Positions 49,558 through 61,812 of a stretch of 64,000 bases of DNA are shown one piece after another. The notes beneath the pieces are model-generated. The model was given only the letters and a program-made list of their open reading frames with translations, did not search any database and was not told where the DNA came from. A program made the translations under genes and the position numbers. Source of the stretch: Spinellus fusiger (taxonomy: Eukaryota > Mucoromycota > Mucoromycetes > Mucorales > Phycomycetaceae); assembly GCA_025094145.1 (NCBI GenBank), contig JALLLS010000001.1, positions 620,001 to 684,000 on the forward strand, given 5' to 3'. The stretch's first letter is position 1. Every line of letters starts with the position of its first letter.

Positions 49558-52500
49558 CTAAATTTCACCTTCCTGTTCTTCACTTTCAAGACAGTAGTCG
49601 TTCATTCTACCATTTTCCTCTTTCGTCTTTATCGCCCGAACATAGTTTTGTTCGTTCCAATGTGCAGAAACATCGCTGAAAGTAGGTGACCTAGAGACAT
49701 TGGATAACTCCAAATTGCTGGTCTTGGTTATTACCAAATGATGCAGGGAATCTTCTTGTTTATTCACTTCCTCGTTCAATAATTCACCATCCTCTTCATT
49801 TTGTGCCTTCTTTGGTGTATTTGAAGTCATCAACGTAGCCCCATTCTTAAAGCTTTCTCTCCGTTGAAGTTCAACTACATCTGCCAAGTGGTCATACTCA
49901 TCACCATCTTCCTCGTCATGCTCATTCTGTTCATCAAGAGCATGACTCTGTGTACGCTGAAGAACATTGGAATGGGGGAAATGTTGAAAGCCCCGTTTCC
50001 AATCTGTAATAGGTTTGTCTGATTCTGGCTAAACAATCAACAAGTCGTTAGTAAGAGCACTCTTTACCATTCCAAATGTATCCAAATCACATAAACTACA
50101 TACTTCCTCCTCATCACTTCCATAATCATCAGGATCATCATGACCAGGGCTAAGATGATAAGTTATATTAGCATGCTTTATTCAGGACTGTGGTGGCCAT
50201 ATTACATATACAATAGTATTGAAATACCACTGTAGATCATTTTTGTGCATATAGTATACATTATTTTATACACTTACATTGTCCAATGATCTCCATTTTC
50301 CTCTTCATCATCTACTCTGTTATTCCCAGATCTGTGTACTAAATAACGAGAGAACTGTGCTATCCATCAGATAAACTACAATGGGACTCTATACTTACTT
50401 GATTTGTCACACTTCTACTAAACTCTTCTTCTTCCTCATTCATGGCTATAGGATCATCCTGTGGACGTGCTCCTCCCAGCGGCAGTCTGTCTCGTTCCTT
50501 GGTGTCTTTGAGCTCATTATTGCAATAATGAGTCCATTGCTCAAGATCCACACTAGACTTGATTGCATTCACAATAGACTCTGGATACCCCTCAAACACT
50601 TTTACAATCTCATCCGCAATAAATGTCAAATGGCCCATGTATCCTAAACGTGTGCCTTTGAATTTTGCACTGTAAAATACAATGTAAGTTGCCACTGGCT
50701 TATCACCACACTCTTCATTTGTTTTACCTTTCAATATCATTGGTTGCCTGTCCCTTGATGATCAAGTCAGTGAGTTGGCCATCGACAAGCACCGAAATAG
50801 TGAGTTGCCTATTGAATCCTTTATCCATGCGTCCATTTAATACTTGGTGAAGCATATCGTATACCACATAGTGAAGAAAGTTGTTCCAGGGGAAAGCAAA
50901 AAATAGTTGCTAGTCATTGGGTTAGTGCCTGTCTAGTCTATTGTGTTGTGTATCTTTTCTTTCTTTACATACAATACAGATTGGCATAACTTTGTGTTCA
51001 ATGAACTTTTGCTTGAGATAGTCACCCATAGGTAGATTCGATGTCTCTTCCAACACAGTTTCTACTGGTTTGACATGTTCGGGAGATTCGTTCACTGGAA
51101 CTGCCTCTAGTATGTCGGTTACCTTTGTATTTTATTATTATTTCAGGAGAAGAAAAGATCAATGTTGGTACTCTTAATAAATCCCCTAGCCTGCTTCTTT
51201 TGCTCTTGCTAGGGTTGCTATAATGCTCCGTCTCTTTCGTTACCTCTGCTGTTGTAGTTCTCTCGGTATCGAATGAATCTTCAACTTGAGAATCTTCAAT
51301 GATAGAAGCATTCAGGTTGATCATGTTGGAACAATGAAGAAGTTCAGCAAATAACTCGCATATCTTAAGTCTCTCAAATCCAAGGGGTACATTGGTTCCA
51401 ACGGCTGTAGTCAATGCCTGTTATTGAGAGAATGAATAAGAGCATAGGTGATATCGTCAAGTCATGCAACTTACACTGGATTTAGGATTCAAGAGAATAT
51501 TACTGAAATCCCCGACATGATCTGCCAGTACTTTCAACATCTCTTCCAAAGAGACAGAATCATCTCTTTCTAACTGTCCATTTTGGCATGGATAGTTCTC
51601 TTCCAATCCAATTTCACTATCCATATCACTAAACAAAACAAAAAATAGAGAATTCATACTCTGTACACTAGAAGCTCACTTACTTGTTGTTATGTCGAAT
51701 AAGATCAATGATAATAGCAACACTATTTGTTAGTGTAGAGGTTGAATTAGGTGCCGTCTTATCCAGCATAAACAGAGTCAGTTTCTCCATCACAGACTGA
51801 CTTGAAAAAGCGTAGTAGTTCAGAAAGGGTGAGTCATTAGTCATGAACAGATTAGAAGTGTTACCTCTTGAGTTGAATGATAAGTTCATTCACGCCAATA
51901 CTGGGAGACTCCAATATACTTGTTTGTGATAACCGAATGATCTCACAAAGACATTGTTGGGCTATTGAATGTTCCTAACAAGACCCTCTTAGTGCCTATT
52001 GTCTTTTATTGTGTGAGTACCTCGCTATCCAAGTAAGGATCCAGTCTATCCACTAGATCTTCCAATAATCCATGATCACTCAACCACTATAATCAAAAGA
52101 AGAATAAGTAAAAGCGATCAATAAAAATAGAATAAAAAAGAATGTAGATCTTGTGCAGTTATTGTCCATTCTTTATAGAGGTATACCTGCACTGTTCCTT
52201 TTCCTTCTTGCAACTCCTCTATCCGAACAAGTGTTAAGAGAAGATCCATAACAGAGGATATTTGTAAATGTGACAGTATCTTCTTGAGGTTCTCTGGCTT
52301 TGAGGTAATAAACTGTATCATCTACAAAGAGAACGAGTTACTCATTCGTGCATTTTACATAACAAACACATGAGTTCCTTTGATGTCCTGTCTATACTCA
52401 TAAATACTACTACTACTACTACCCGCTTTTTCTTTGTAATGTTTCTGTCTTGATAGAATACCCATCAAAACATATATATATATATATATATATTTACCTC

Positions 52501-53156
52501 TGATGTGTGTTTGGCCATGCATATATTAATTACTTTACAAAAATACGATGCTTGCAATGGATCTAATCCATTGTTCTCTGTCTCTGTGGGTATATCTAAA
52601 CGGCGTCGAGAGGCTGCAGGTCGATCAAGATAGGCCCAAAGGGATTCTAGGAGCGGCCTATGTTCCATTACAATAGCATCTATCATTTGTGGAATCTCAC
52701 AGGCAATAATCTCACTCGCAAGGTAAGGATATCTATTATTGGATATGTGGTTGGTAACAGGTAAGCAAAGAAATGAAGTCATTTACTTGAACCGTTGGCT
52801 TTCTTCCAGGTCGGGTGCTGTAACATAGTGTAGAAGTAAGGCTAAGTTCTCAGGTTTCAGTAAACTACAAAGAAAAGAAAAAAGAAATGGGAAAAAGAAT
52901 GAAGGACACTACAGACAAGTAGATGGATAGCGAGAAATAATGACAACGCCAGAATCTATACACCTGTATCTATCAGTACATATCAGTACATATCAGTACA
53001 TATCAGTAAAGGATACAATTCGACTAGTTTTTGGTTATGTGATTTCGCTTCCTGGAGCAGGTCTTCTTCTTCAAACAACTCCTCCAGTTTGATATCCTCA
53101 CGATCTAGCAAAGTGTCGATTGGAGAGGGATTATGAAAGCCAAAGCGCCAAAACAT
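49558..53156 (-). CDS. SAPS-domain protein (Sit4/PP6 phosphatase regulator, Ekc1/Sap-like)
   Basis: Fifteen exons: 53156-53017, 52864-52787, 52732-52498, 52321-52187, 52086-52021, 51974-51865, 51800-51684, 51628-51475, 51417-51172, 51122-50973, 50909-50728, 50669-50399, 50354-50278, 50149-50104 and 50028-49558; total 2,478 nt, 825 residues, all in phase. The N-terminus [20 protein letters not shown] is the family signature, followed by the helical SAPS repeat region ([46 protein letters not shown]) and the conserved block [18 protein letters not shown], then [19 protein letters not shown]. The tail is acidic and ends EEQEGEI. SAPS proteins bind the Sit4/PP6 catalytic subunit and direct it in G1/S, TOR and cell-wall signalling. 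Exon 13 needs the acceptor GCACAG^TTC (50355); the nearer-looking TTTAG breaks the frame. A TA microsatellite lies in intron 3. Confidence 0.92.
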
Positions 53157-56100
53157 GATAAAGAGGATGAAGCAGGTGCCTGTGGAATTGACATTTTCTT
53201 TTGGAACTCGTACTGGCTGAACAAATCAGGAAATGTTGGTCATGTCATCAAACTCTTTTGATTGGCTCAATTGTCATTGTATAGATTGAAAGAGTATATT
53301 TCTCCTTGCTGCCAAGTAAGATAATAACAATGATTGTCAATGCATGTTGCTGCATAAAACTATACACATTTATTTTTATTCAAGAGTGAATGGGTTAAAA
53401 TACATGTCTTTATCAGGTCTCTTTTCAATCAATACAGGAATCTAACTATAAAGAGAACAATGGCTATAGATTTGTGTTAAAGTTTCTCAGTGGTGAATGA
53501 GACAGCATTGAAAGTTTATGTTTTTTAGGCTATTTTGCAACTCAGTGAGGAAAGTCAATTTTAACAGATTGGAAGAGATAGAAATCACTAATGGAGAATG
53601 GAAGAGATATTATTAGAAGAGAAAAGGTATGTGTGTATCTTCATGGATAGAATAATAACACTACCAAATAGTATAGTAACATCTCATCTATGAACTACTT
53701 ATGTTAGTGCTATGTCCTAAAACAAATCGAAATAGAACTGTGTTTGTACAATAACATTGACTTATCCAAGTAGGAATCAATACCAGCATATTTCAAGTGC
53801 TCTATGCTGCTTATTTAATTAAAGCAAATACAGGATGACCAAATAGTATAAACCACCTATCTAATTGTGTGATTGGTTGAATGTTAAGCATGTAAGAAAC
53901 TATAGCTAAATAATAAGTAGCTTTGTTGAAAAGCAAGATAACTTCAATCAAAGAATGTCTACAGTGATCTATCTCTTCACAAACCATCTCTTGTCTTTAT
54001 AGGGCAAGAGAATTAAAAAAAAAGATAAGGATTCTGATGCTCCTTTTATTTTGTAATACTAGTACATAAAGTAATATGTAATGAGGTTGAGGTTTTCTCA
54101 TTTGTTCATCATAAGAGTAAAGACAATAAGATAGTGGCAAATGAAAGAGAGAGAAAAGGAAGAAAGGTTATTCATTCTATATTTGATCACCAAGTAAACA
54201 TTCTTTTTTTCATTCTTGCTAATAAATTATAAATTATGTGTCAACCATCATCATCTATAGTATCTGTCTGGATACCAACAGTTTATATTTAATACGATAT
54301 GTTTGAAAGGCTTTAATAAACAGAGTCCATCATATAAAGGCTAGTTAAGTATGTTGGTAGACATCAATAAGGCTGTCCAAATTAAACCATAACTGAGCTA
54401 ACAATCTAAACAACTGCATTCTATAGTTTAGCTTCATTGGATAAATAGGAATAAAAAGTAAGAGGCAATCTATTACATTTCTGTCAGTATCAATGACCGA
54501 GCTTGAGGTATATTCTAAAGTACTTAGACTCATATTTTTATTAATTTAAGATTGAACTTTTATAGTTAATAGATTTCCTATTTTTCTGCCTTCCAGTGAA
54601 TTGGTAGAATAAGTATATATTGCTCAGAAACACCCTAGAGTTTCAATATACAGAAATCCATAAGATATTAATGTCTCTGATGCATTTTGATATATATTAT
54701 CAAATCTTGATTCTTGTTTTTAATGAAATAAATGTAAGTTTGGATATTTATGATTAGAAAGTGTAGGTACTAAACAAATAAAAGCTGTTTATTGAAAAAG
54801 TAGTAGTTATTGCACACAAATTCACATTCACACCAGTAAAATATGTTTACCATTAGACATTAGTTATGTCTCGAGGTCAAGGAACATCATATCTCTCTTC
54901 AACTGGTAGAATCCATGCAAAAGACATTACCACTTTTTTTTGGGATAACTTTATATGTAATATATGTAATTAAAAGGATAGATGATGCCTGAATAATATT
55001 GTTTAATACTATATATTGCTTTGGTGATCATTGAGATTATATCATAAAGGTAGTATACTATGTGTTTTAGTGAGCACACAGTAGAATCTCAATAAAACCC
55101 ATGAATAGTGTATGTTACCTCCCAATGGACCTCTGACTAGCAGCCAAGCCTTTGGGGGCATTGCTATAGGCCATTTGACACGGTTACTGGGTCTATCACT
55201 TCCACAGCTCTCCTTTCCTCTCTCTCTCTCTCACTGCTTCTGAACGTACTCAATCCCTCCTTACCACTTTTATCCGCGAAAACAAAGACATGACATAGTC
55301 TAGTGTATATCTACCTTTATGTCCTTTCTCTTTTTTCTTCTTCTTTTAGCTAGTTCTGTTTTCCTTTTTCTATTTTTCCAATTTTCTGCAAGTGACTTTA
55401 TGTCCACTATGCTTTCCCGGTTAAACCTCTCAGTGCGACGTATGACTGTGTAAAGATGCTTAATAAAGAAGTGCTTTATACAAAAGAAACAGAGTATATG
55501 TCAATAATAAGTTTTTGTTTTGTTTTGTTTTTAAATACTGACACTCACCATCTTTATATTAAACCTATAAGCTGTAAATAGTTCTCCTACTCTTTTTTAT
55601 TCATTTTTTTTATTTTCTTTGCAATAGCATACTAATCTAATCTACTTTTATAACAATATTCTATGCTTCAATATTGAACTGTATCCTTAAGTGTCTGAAG
55701 ATTGAAAATGAGCAAAGCAAAGTGAGCTACTAATGGGGTGATATATCCAGCCTCAGCCTCAAGTATGAACACAGCTCCATCATGCTTAAAAACAGAACCA
55801 AATGGAGTGTATTTTCCATGTATTTTTATTTAACTATTTTCAAACATGCCATTCTCTATTCATAGATTCAATCAACATTCGTTTTTTTTGTAAGAGACTT
55901 TGTCTCGGATTTATTGAATAGTGTTGCTGAATTTGAATATAAATTAATTTCTATCAATAGTACTTGTTTTTGACTTATAACTGTAAATCTAAGGGACGAG
56001 GGAAATGGACCGGGAAACATCAGAGTAAACAACCTCTTTCCAACAGAGCACACGCCAGAACCATATAATAAGAGAGCTAAGATGGCCAGAATCGAGGGAA

Positions 56101-56940
56101 TGTCTATAGTTAGGAGTTTAAGAAGATTTAAATATAACTTTTTGACATCCAAAAATAATGTGCTAAAACGCAAAGTCAAATATCTGACATTGACATTAAT
56201 CAATACTAGGGGCTACACACTTGCCATTTATGTTTATCTTACGACTCATCTAGTGATTAGACTTAGAGAAGGGTGGGGCAAACATAATAGACAACACTTT
56301 ATGAATAGAATAAGCAAGGAGAAAATCCAAAACTTATTCTCTTTACCCAAAAAAAAAAGAAAGAAAAAGGTGAAAACAAAACAAAACAAAACAAACTCAC
56401 TACGAGTCCATTAAAGCAGACCTCATCATTAAAAAAACAACAACAACTTCCTTGTATAATAGACTGTCCTGGTGTGTATCAGAGCACTAAATTATTTGCT
56501 AGGTCTGACTTTTTAATTAGTTACTCCTGATCCTCAATCTCAAATGTGATACTTTGGACAGTTTAGATTTAGTATGAAATAAGTCCAAACTATGAATATT
56601 ACTTTATTCTTTCCAAGTTCATAACTAAGACTACACTACACTTCTTTAACCATAATTATAATCTTTGGCTATAGTTAATAATACTAATGCCAAGGTGAAT
56701 ATTTCATCTTAATTCTAAAGCAATGCATGTCATCCAACATACCTCATGCCAATCAACCCAACCTTTTATTTTCTTACCAAAATACATTACTCATAACATT
56801 TCTTCATATTTACTCGTTGATTCTTCATATTTATTATCATAGAGTTAAAAAAAATAAGGATTGTAAATCCAGCAATGAACTCGTAACATGGTAGGTATGA
56901 GTGGGACAATGGAAAAATGATTGAACTAATAGTAATGTAC
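53157..56940. other. Large AT-rich intergenic region
   Basis: About 3.8 kb with no supported gene. A short GC-richer open stretch at 55138-55249 (plus) reads PNGPLTSSQAFGGIAIG and onward but ends quickly and has no partner exon. The minus frame 55868-56203 and plus frame 56082-56414 overlap each other and neither has recognisable motifs. The SAPS promoter should lie just above 53156. Confidence 0.55.
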
Positions 56941-57182
56941 TTAATCGGTTTGGCTAACACCATTCTTAACAGAGTTATCAGAGAACTTTCCTCCCTCGAA
57001 AAAGTTGTTGACCTATAGCTCACGTTAGATACCATGATCTTATGACAAAAGCAAAGTATACATACCAAACCACCAACGCGACCTTCATTTCCAACATCAT
57101 TGACGGCCTGATCGCTGCTCCCACCGGCAGAGACAGAGGCAACAAGAACAGCGACGAAAAGAGCAATGCAGGTGAACTTCAT
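56941..57182 (-). CDS. Small secreted peptide, 62 residues
   Basis: Two exons: 57182-57066 and 57012-56941, joined in phase by a 53-nt intron (TTG^GTATGT to CTATAG^GTC). The first ~19 residues form a clear signal peptide (MKFTCIALFVAVLVASVSA), and the predicted mature peptide of 43 residues begins GGSSDQAVNDVGNEGRVGG, continues with NNFFEGGKF and ends SVKNGVSQTD. The mature part is Gly/Asn/Ser-rich, hydrophilic and has no Cys. If the intron is ignored the frame continues into a hydrophobic AT-rich tail, which is clearly intronic or untranslated. A TATATAAG box lies about 62 bp upstream. GC-ending codon bias in exon 1 suggests strong expression. I do not recognise a family; roles as a wall or surface peptide, signal or effector are guesses. 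Confidence 0.75.
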
Positions 57183-57243
57183 GTTTGGTTATTGAGATTT
57201 GAAATTGAGAAAGATACTTTTTTCGAGTTGTTCTTGTAGCCTG

Positions 57244-57251
57244 CTTATATA
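57244..57251 (-). promoter_or_regulatory. TATA box of the small secreted peptide gene
   Basis: Reverse-strand TATATAAG, 62-69 bp upstream of the ATG. Confidence 0.6.
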
Positions 57252-59037
57252 GTTTTGGAAAGTAAATTATGCCTTACTGTAGACTCGCTTCTTTGTATAA
57301 ATATATATGAATGTAGGATAGAGGTAGAATCTCCAATGTTCTTATTTTTCTATCAAGGATACTTCCCCCTTATTAATGTGGACTTCTCAATTGAAGCATC
57401 TCCTTTGACACTCACCCTATAATCACTACGCTTATGTAACACTAATACACCAGTACACTTACAACTGCCCTTTATTATTATCATTACTATCTTGACTTTA
57501 TAGAATAGTATGATAAGAGATTCCATACAATTAGAGATAGAATAATAAACTCATTCTAGACTAATGTTATAATAGATGATAAGTGAAAGACTGATGTAAT
57601 GAGGAGATTGATTTGAACACGATGTATCCCAGTGCATCTTTTGTTTTGTTTGCAAAAGAATTTAGTCATTGATTTACAGTTGCAGCCCTGCTGCAGTATG
57701 TTTCTTCGAAAAAATATGTTTACATTTAAATTTACAGTGTGCTAGGAGATATAAAAGGAGAAAAGTATGTGTGTCCTGTAAGCTGTAAGCTACAGTAGTT
57801 GAAAAATAGACTACTCTTTATTTGTTGTACTGCTTAAAGGGCATAGTATCTGCTTTCAATGGCATGGCACTCTGTAGACATTAGAATGGGTATTCATAAT
57901 GAGTATACATTTTACAAGACAAAAATATTATATTCATGACACCTCAGTACAGCATCTATTCAATGGAAAAGGTCCTACTGAATTCAATGATCTGTCTTTG
58001 ATAGCAGATCAAGAGTATAATCTACCGATCCAGGGAGTATTTGTGTAATATTTACTCTTACTGTCTGTATGTGTATGTGCATATCTGTATCTATTCTTTT
58101 TCTTTTTCTCTTTCAGTGGACATAACAAATACTTCTATAAAAAAAACAATCACTCTGCTATTATTGTATAAATTTATAATACAGTGTTGTGGATACATGT
58201 TTATAAGTATAGAATCAATAATAAAATCAATTGAAAAGAGAACCTTTATTACTAAGAGAACTCAATCGTTATGAAGCCTTGACTTCAAGATAGAAGTATT
58301 TGTACTACTGCTGGTGTTAAACCATCTACCTATTGATGATTTGAATTCATCAAGATAGAGAAGTGCTGATCTTATTTAGTGATCTCTGTATCTTCAGGGA
58401 GTAAAATAATAATAATATAGAAATGCACATCCTACATTGATTTTGACTACAGTCTCTATCTCTCTCCTTACACCCTTGAACCTACAGTGAAGTTGTATCT
58501 ATACATAATGCATATGTATACAATTAGGGTATAGGTATACATGATAAGAGAAGAATGCTTTGGATAGTGTTGGAACCGTCAATGAGTCGTATATATCAAT
58601 GGTACTCTATATCTGTCTTTATTTTTCACAATTAACCTCAGTTTGTATGTCTCTCTTAAGCTACACTATTAAGATGGCTTTGATTATTTTTCTGATGTTG
58701 TTTATAGAATCTGATAATAAGGAGTGAACCATAAAAACAAACATAAAATAGAGCAATGTCAAAAAGAAAAGTACAGGAGGTTTGTCGCACACTAAACTAT
58801 CTAGCCCCATTTGACTCATTGCCATAAACCATGCTTTTGCATACAGTCTAACCAACTTCTATTTATTTATTATTAAAAGATATATTTGACATTTATAAAA
58901 AAGGGTTTATACCATGTCAATGATCAGACTATCCACCTTATGCATGGAGACATAGACAATAGAGGGTTGTGCTTTTTATTCTTTATTAAATCAGTATGAA
59001 ATATGGGATAGCTATGTACAATGACGAGTGTAAGCTC
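57252..59037. other. AT-rich spacer, no gene seen
   Basis: About 1.8 kb with short AT-rich frames only. The minus frame 58855-58661 has a hydrophobic core (FFLTLLYFMFVFMVHSLL) but no context. The 3' end of the prolidase gene should reach into the last few hundred bases. Confidence 0.55.
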
Positions 59038-60728
59038 TTAAACAATTGTAAATAGCGATACAGTTGATGAATGGCCAGCCATAAGGGCTTCAATATCTTT
59101 GGTTGTTTTTGGCGCAGTTGTCAGATTCTCATGGCCATCTTTTGTTATGAGCACTGTATCTTCAATACGAACTCCACCTATCTTACGATAGCGACAAATG
59201 TTTTCAAGGTTAAAGTAGGATTTGTATCCAGGATGCTGTGTCCAAATATCAAGCATTGTCTCATTAAAGTACAGGCCTGGTTCGACGGTCACTATCATGG
59301 AGGCCTCCAACGGTCTGCCTTTAAGAAAATTAGTGAGATAGCCAGCCGTGTCTATTTCTTTTATATGTAAAGGGGAGGGTCTGAAATAATAAAACGTAAA
59401 GTATTAATTGAAGAAGAAGAAAAAAGAAAAAGTCATTCACGAGTACTTGTCAACCCACCCTTCAACGTCATGTACGTCTAATCCAACGGAATGGCCAAGA
59501 CCTATCCATTCAATCAATACATTGGGATGGTGGGTGGGGAAGGTTCAGTATGAGTAACAATTACCATGTATAAAGAATGCATGGGGAACACCAAGACTGA
59601 TAAGCTCGTCTCTGTCACCAATAAGCACTTCAATACGAATCAATTCAGCACATAATATCTGAATAGCAAGCTTCTCTAGATCCGACCATAGAACACCTGG
59701 CCTTAATCTGGAGAGAACTGACTGTATAAAGTGGCTGTGTAAGCAAATACAAAGAATGAGATAATCACTTTTCATCATAGATCTACCTCTTGTATTTTCA
59801 GCACAATATCATAAACAGTCTTTGCTTCAGGAGAAAAGATACCTGTTGCTGGGAATGTCCTTGTCACGTCACTTCCATAGCATCTACGTTCCCCCCCTGC
59901 ATCCACCAAAACTAGAGTGTGGGGATCAGAGGGAATGATCTGATTGTTTCTAGTGTAATGCAAGGTGGTTGCACGTGGACCTGAAGCAATAATGGGGATA
60001 TAGGCTTGGCGTGGCATTCCATTACGTGCACAAACCCAGCGAAACAGGGCTTCCAAGTGAGCCTCTGAGAGTTCAGGTTTTGTCTGCTGCATAAGTGCTT
60101 TGTGGGCTAAACATGATCCTTGGACAGCAAGTCGAATCATGTCGATTTCCCAGGAGAATTTCTTAAGTCGTGCCTCGTTGAGTGCATTCCGAAGGTGACA
60201 TGTACTAATTTTCTTTTCGGGAATGCCAGCTGTGTAAAGTGCCTGCTTATCAGTAGTATCAAGAAGATGGACAGTCTCTGGGTTAAGATTACACAGAAGA
60301 TCGGATAAGTTCGATTCGCTGACGATCTCGTCAACATCGTATTTCCGAAGAAGTTCTGCTGGACTGTCGGGTGAACCATTCCAAACAATATCACTTTCTG
60401 GAATAATGGGTGGTATAAGATAGACCTTTGAAGTTTCAAGATCAATCACCACATGAAATCCTGGCTCATCTACGCCTAATCATTGGCAGTCATTGGTGAA
60501 ATGTTTTGGAAAGAAGTGGGTCTGCTTACCAGTAAGGTAAAAGAAGTGGCTTTCTTGACGGAAATCAAGTTCAACATCAGTATCATCTCTCACTGCGCCT
60601 AATCTTCCACGGTGATATATGATAGAGCGTTGTTGTGCGTCAGGCTGAATCAATTTCTTTACGCGAAGACAGTGCTGTCGAGTGGCCAGTATTTCTGGAC
60701 GAGTGAGGGGAATAGGGTGAGGTGCCAT
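59038..60728 (-). CDS. Xaa-Pro dipeptidase/aminopeptidase (prolidase, M24B)
   Basis: Five exons: 60728-60530, 60475-59787, 59721-59565, 59501-59459 and 59380-59038, 476 residues, in phase. I chose the ATG at 60728 ([13 protein letters not shown]); the codons upstream lack another ATG. The N-terminal creatinase-like domain ([19 protein letters not shown]) is followed by the pita-bread metallopeptidase fold with all five metal ligands visible: Asp in LVLVDAGGE, Asp in [12 protein letters not shown], His in [12 protein letters not shown], Glu in TVEPGLYF and Glu in [10 protein letters not shown]. No signal or targeting peptide is evident, so cytosolic dipeptide turnover after Pro is likely. Exon 3 acceptor is at TATACAG (59722); an earlier CACAG breaks the frame. 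Exon 4 is only 43 nt. Confidence 0.94.
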
Positions 60729-61812
60729 CACAGTAGAAATGTCAATCAAGGGATAGGATTCTTAAATAGCAATTTAGAATAAAAGATATATATAAAAAAT
60801 AAAATAAAAAGACGGATATCACCTGTAGTACTTTTATACATTTACACATTATAAACCTGCTGATGGCACAAAATACTTAAAAGAAACTACATTCCCGGTG
60901 AGGAACAAGGACGTACGAAAAAAGAAGCAACTTGCGGTAGTAAAAACCGTGTTCGGGCGTTCAGTTTAGTTCAGGATTGGTTAGAAAACGGTGTAACATC
61001 TATATAGGTTTCAAGAAAGAGAGAGAAGATACAAACATGTCCTTTTCCAATGTTCATACCATTAGAACTACCTTTTGCTTTGATACAGTTACAATAGGAT
61101 GATGAATAGAAAGTGTGTTTTATTATATTGGTGCTCCATTAATATCTTAATTAGAATCCCTGTTAGAAATAGATAGATACAAGCTCTGTGGAAATGATGA
61201 TTGATTGATATGGCAATAGTCCGAAAGAAGGTAGGTCGATTGATCTGTCTTTTGAAGGTTCGATTGTTAAGGTTTTTTGTGGGCAGTAATGTATCGCATT
61301 GACCAACTATAGTATTCATCCCGTGTATAAGTAAATAGACATTACCTTGGCAATAGATGGATGAACAGACAGATACATCAATACACATGCTTTTCTTTAG
61401 TATGACTCCATTAAAATACACCTGGATCGATTGTCTCTATTTCACAATGGTACTTGGTCTGAGCATTGTATTCCAATAGATAGGACATGCTTATCATACG
61501 CATGCTCCCCCTCAAAAAAAAAAAAAGGTAGTGTGTCTGTATTCTCAAGTGAATATAGATAGTTTAATGGATTTATTGATGTAAAGACAAGATCTTAATT
61601 ATTTTAGTACTTCACAGACAAGATAGGCTTGTACTAGGTATATATTATTTAGCTGACAACTGACATGCGGGTCCAATTGAGTTGTTCTACAATGTCTGCT
61701 GTATATTTATTCCTAAATAATTTAGCAGAAAATAGGAATATAACATTTGCCATTAAGCTTTATATGGATTATTTGATACACTGTGACCAGAACAAAACAA
61801 AGTTCGTTTTAC
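60729..61812. other. Promoter of prolidase gene and spacer
   Basis: Just above the prolidase ATG are AT runs and, at 60885-60975, a GC-richer stretch. A poly-A run lies at 61515-61526. No gene supported; the 110-codon minus frame at 61421-61089 shows no known motif. Confidence 0.55.

Noticed and set aside
55138..55249. GC-richer open stretch reading PNGPLTSSQAFGGIAIG
   Set aside because: Too short, ends in a pyrimidine repeat, no splice partner and no recognised family.
55868..56414. Overlapping 110-codon frames on both strands, considered as transposon or Fanzor remains
   Set aside because: No catalytic or zinc motifs could be aligned in either frame, unlike the 34.5-34.9 kb relic.
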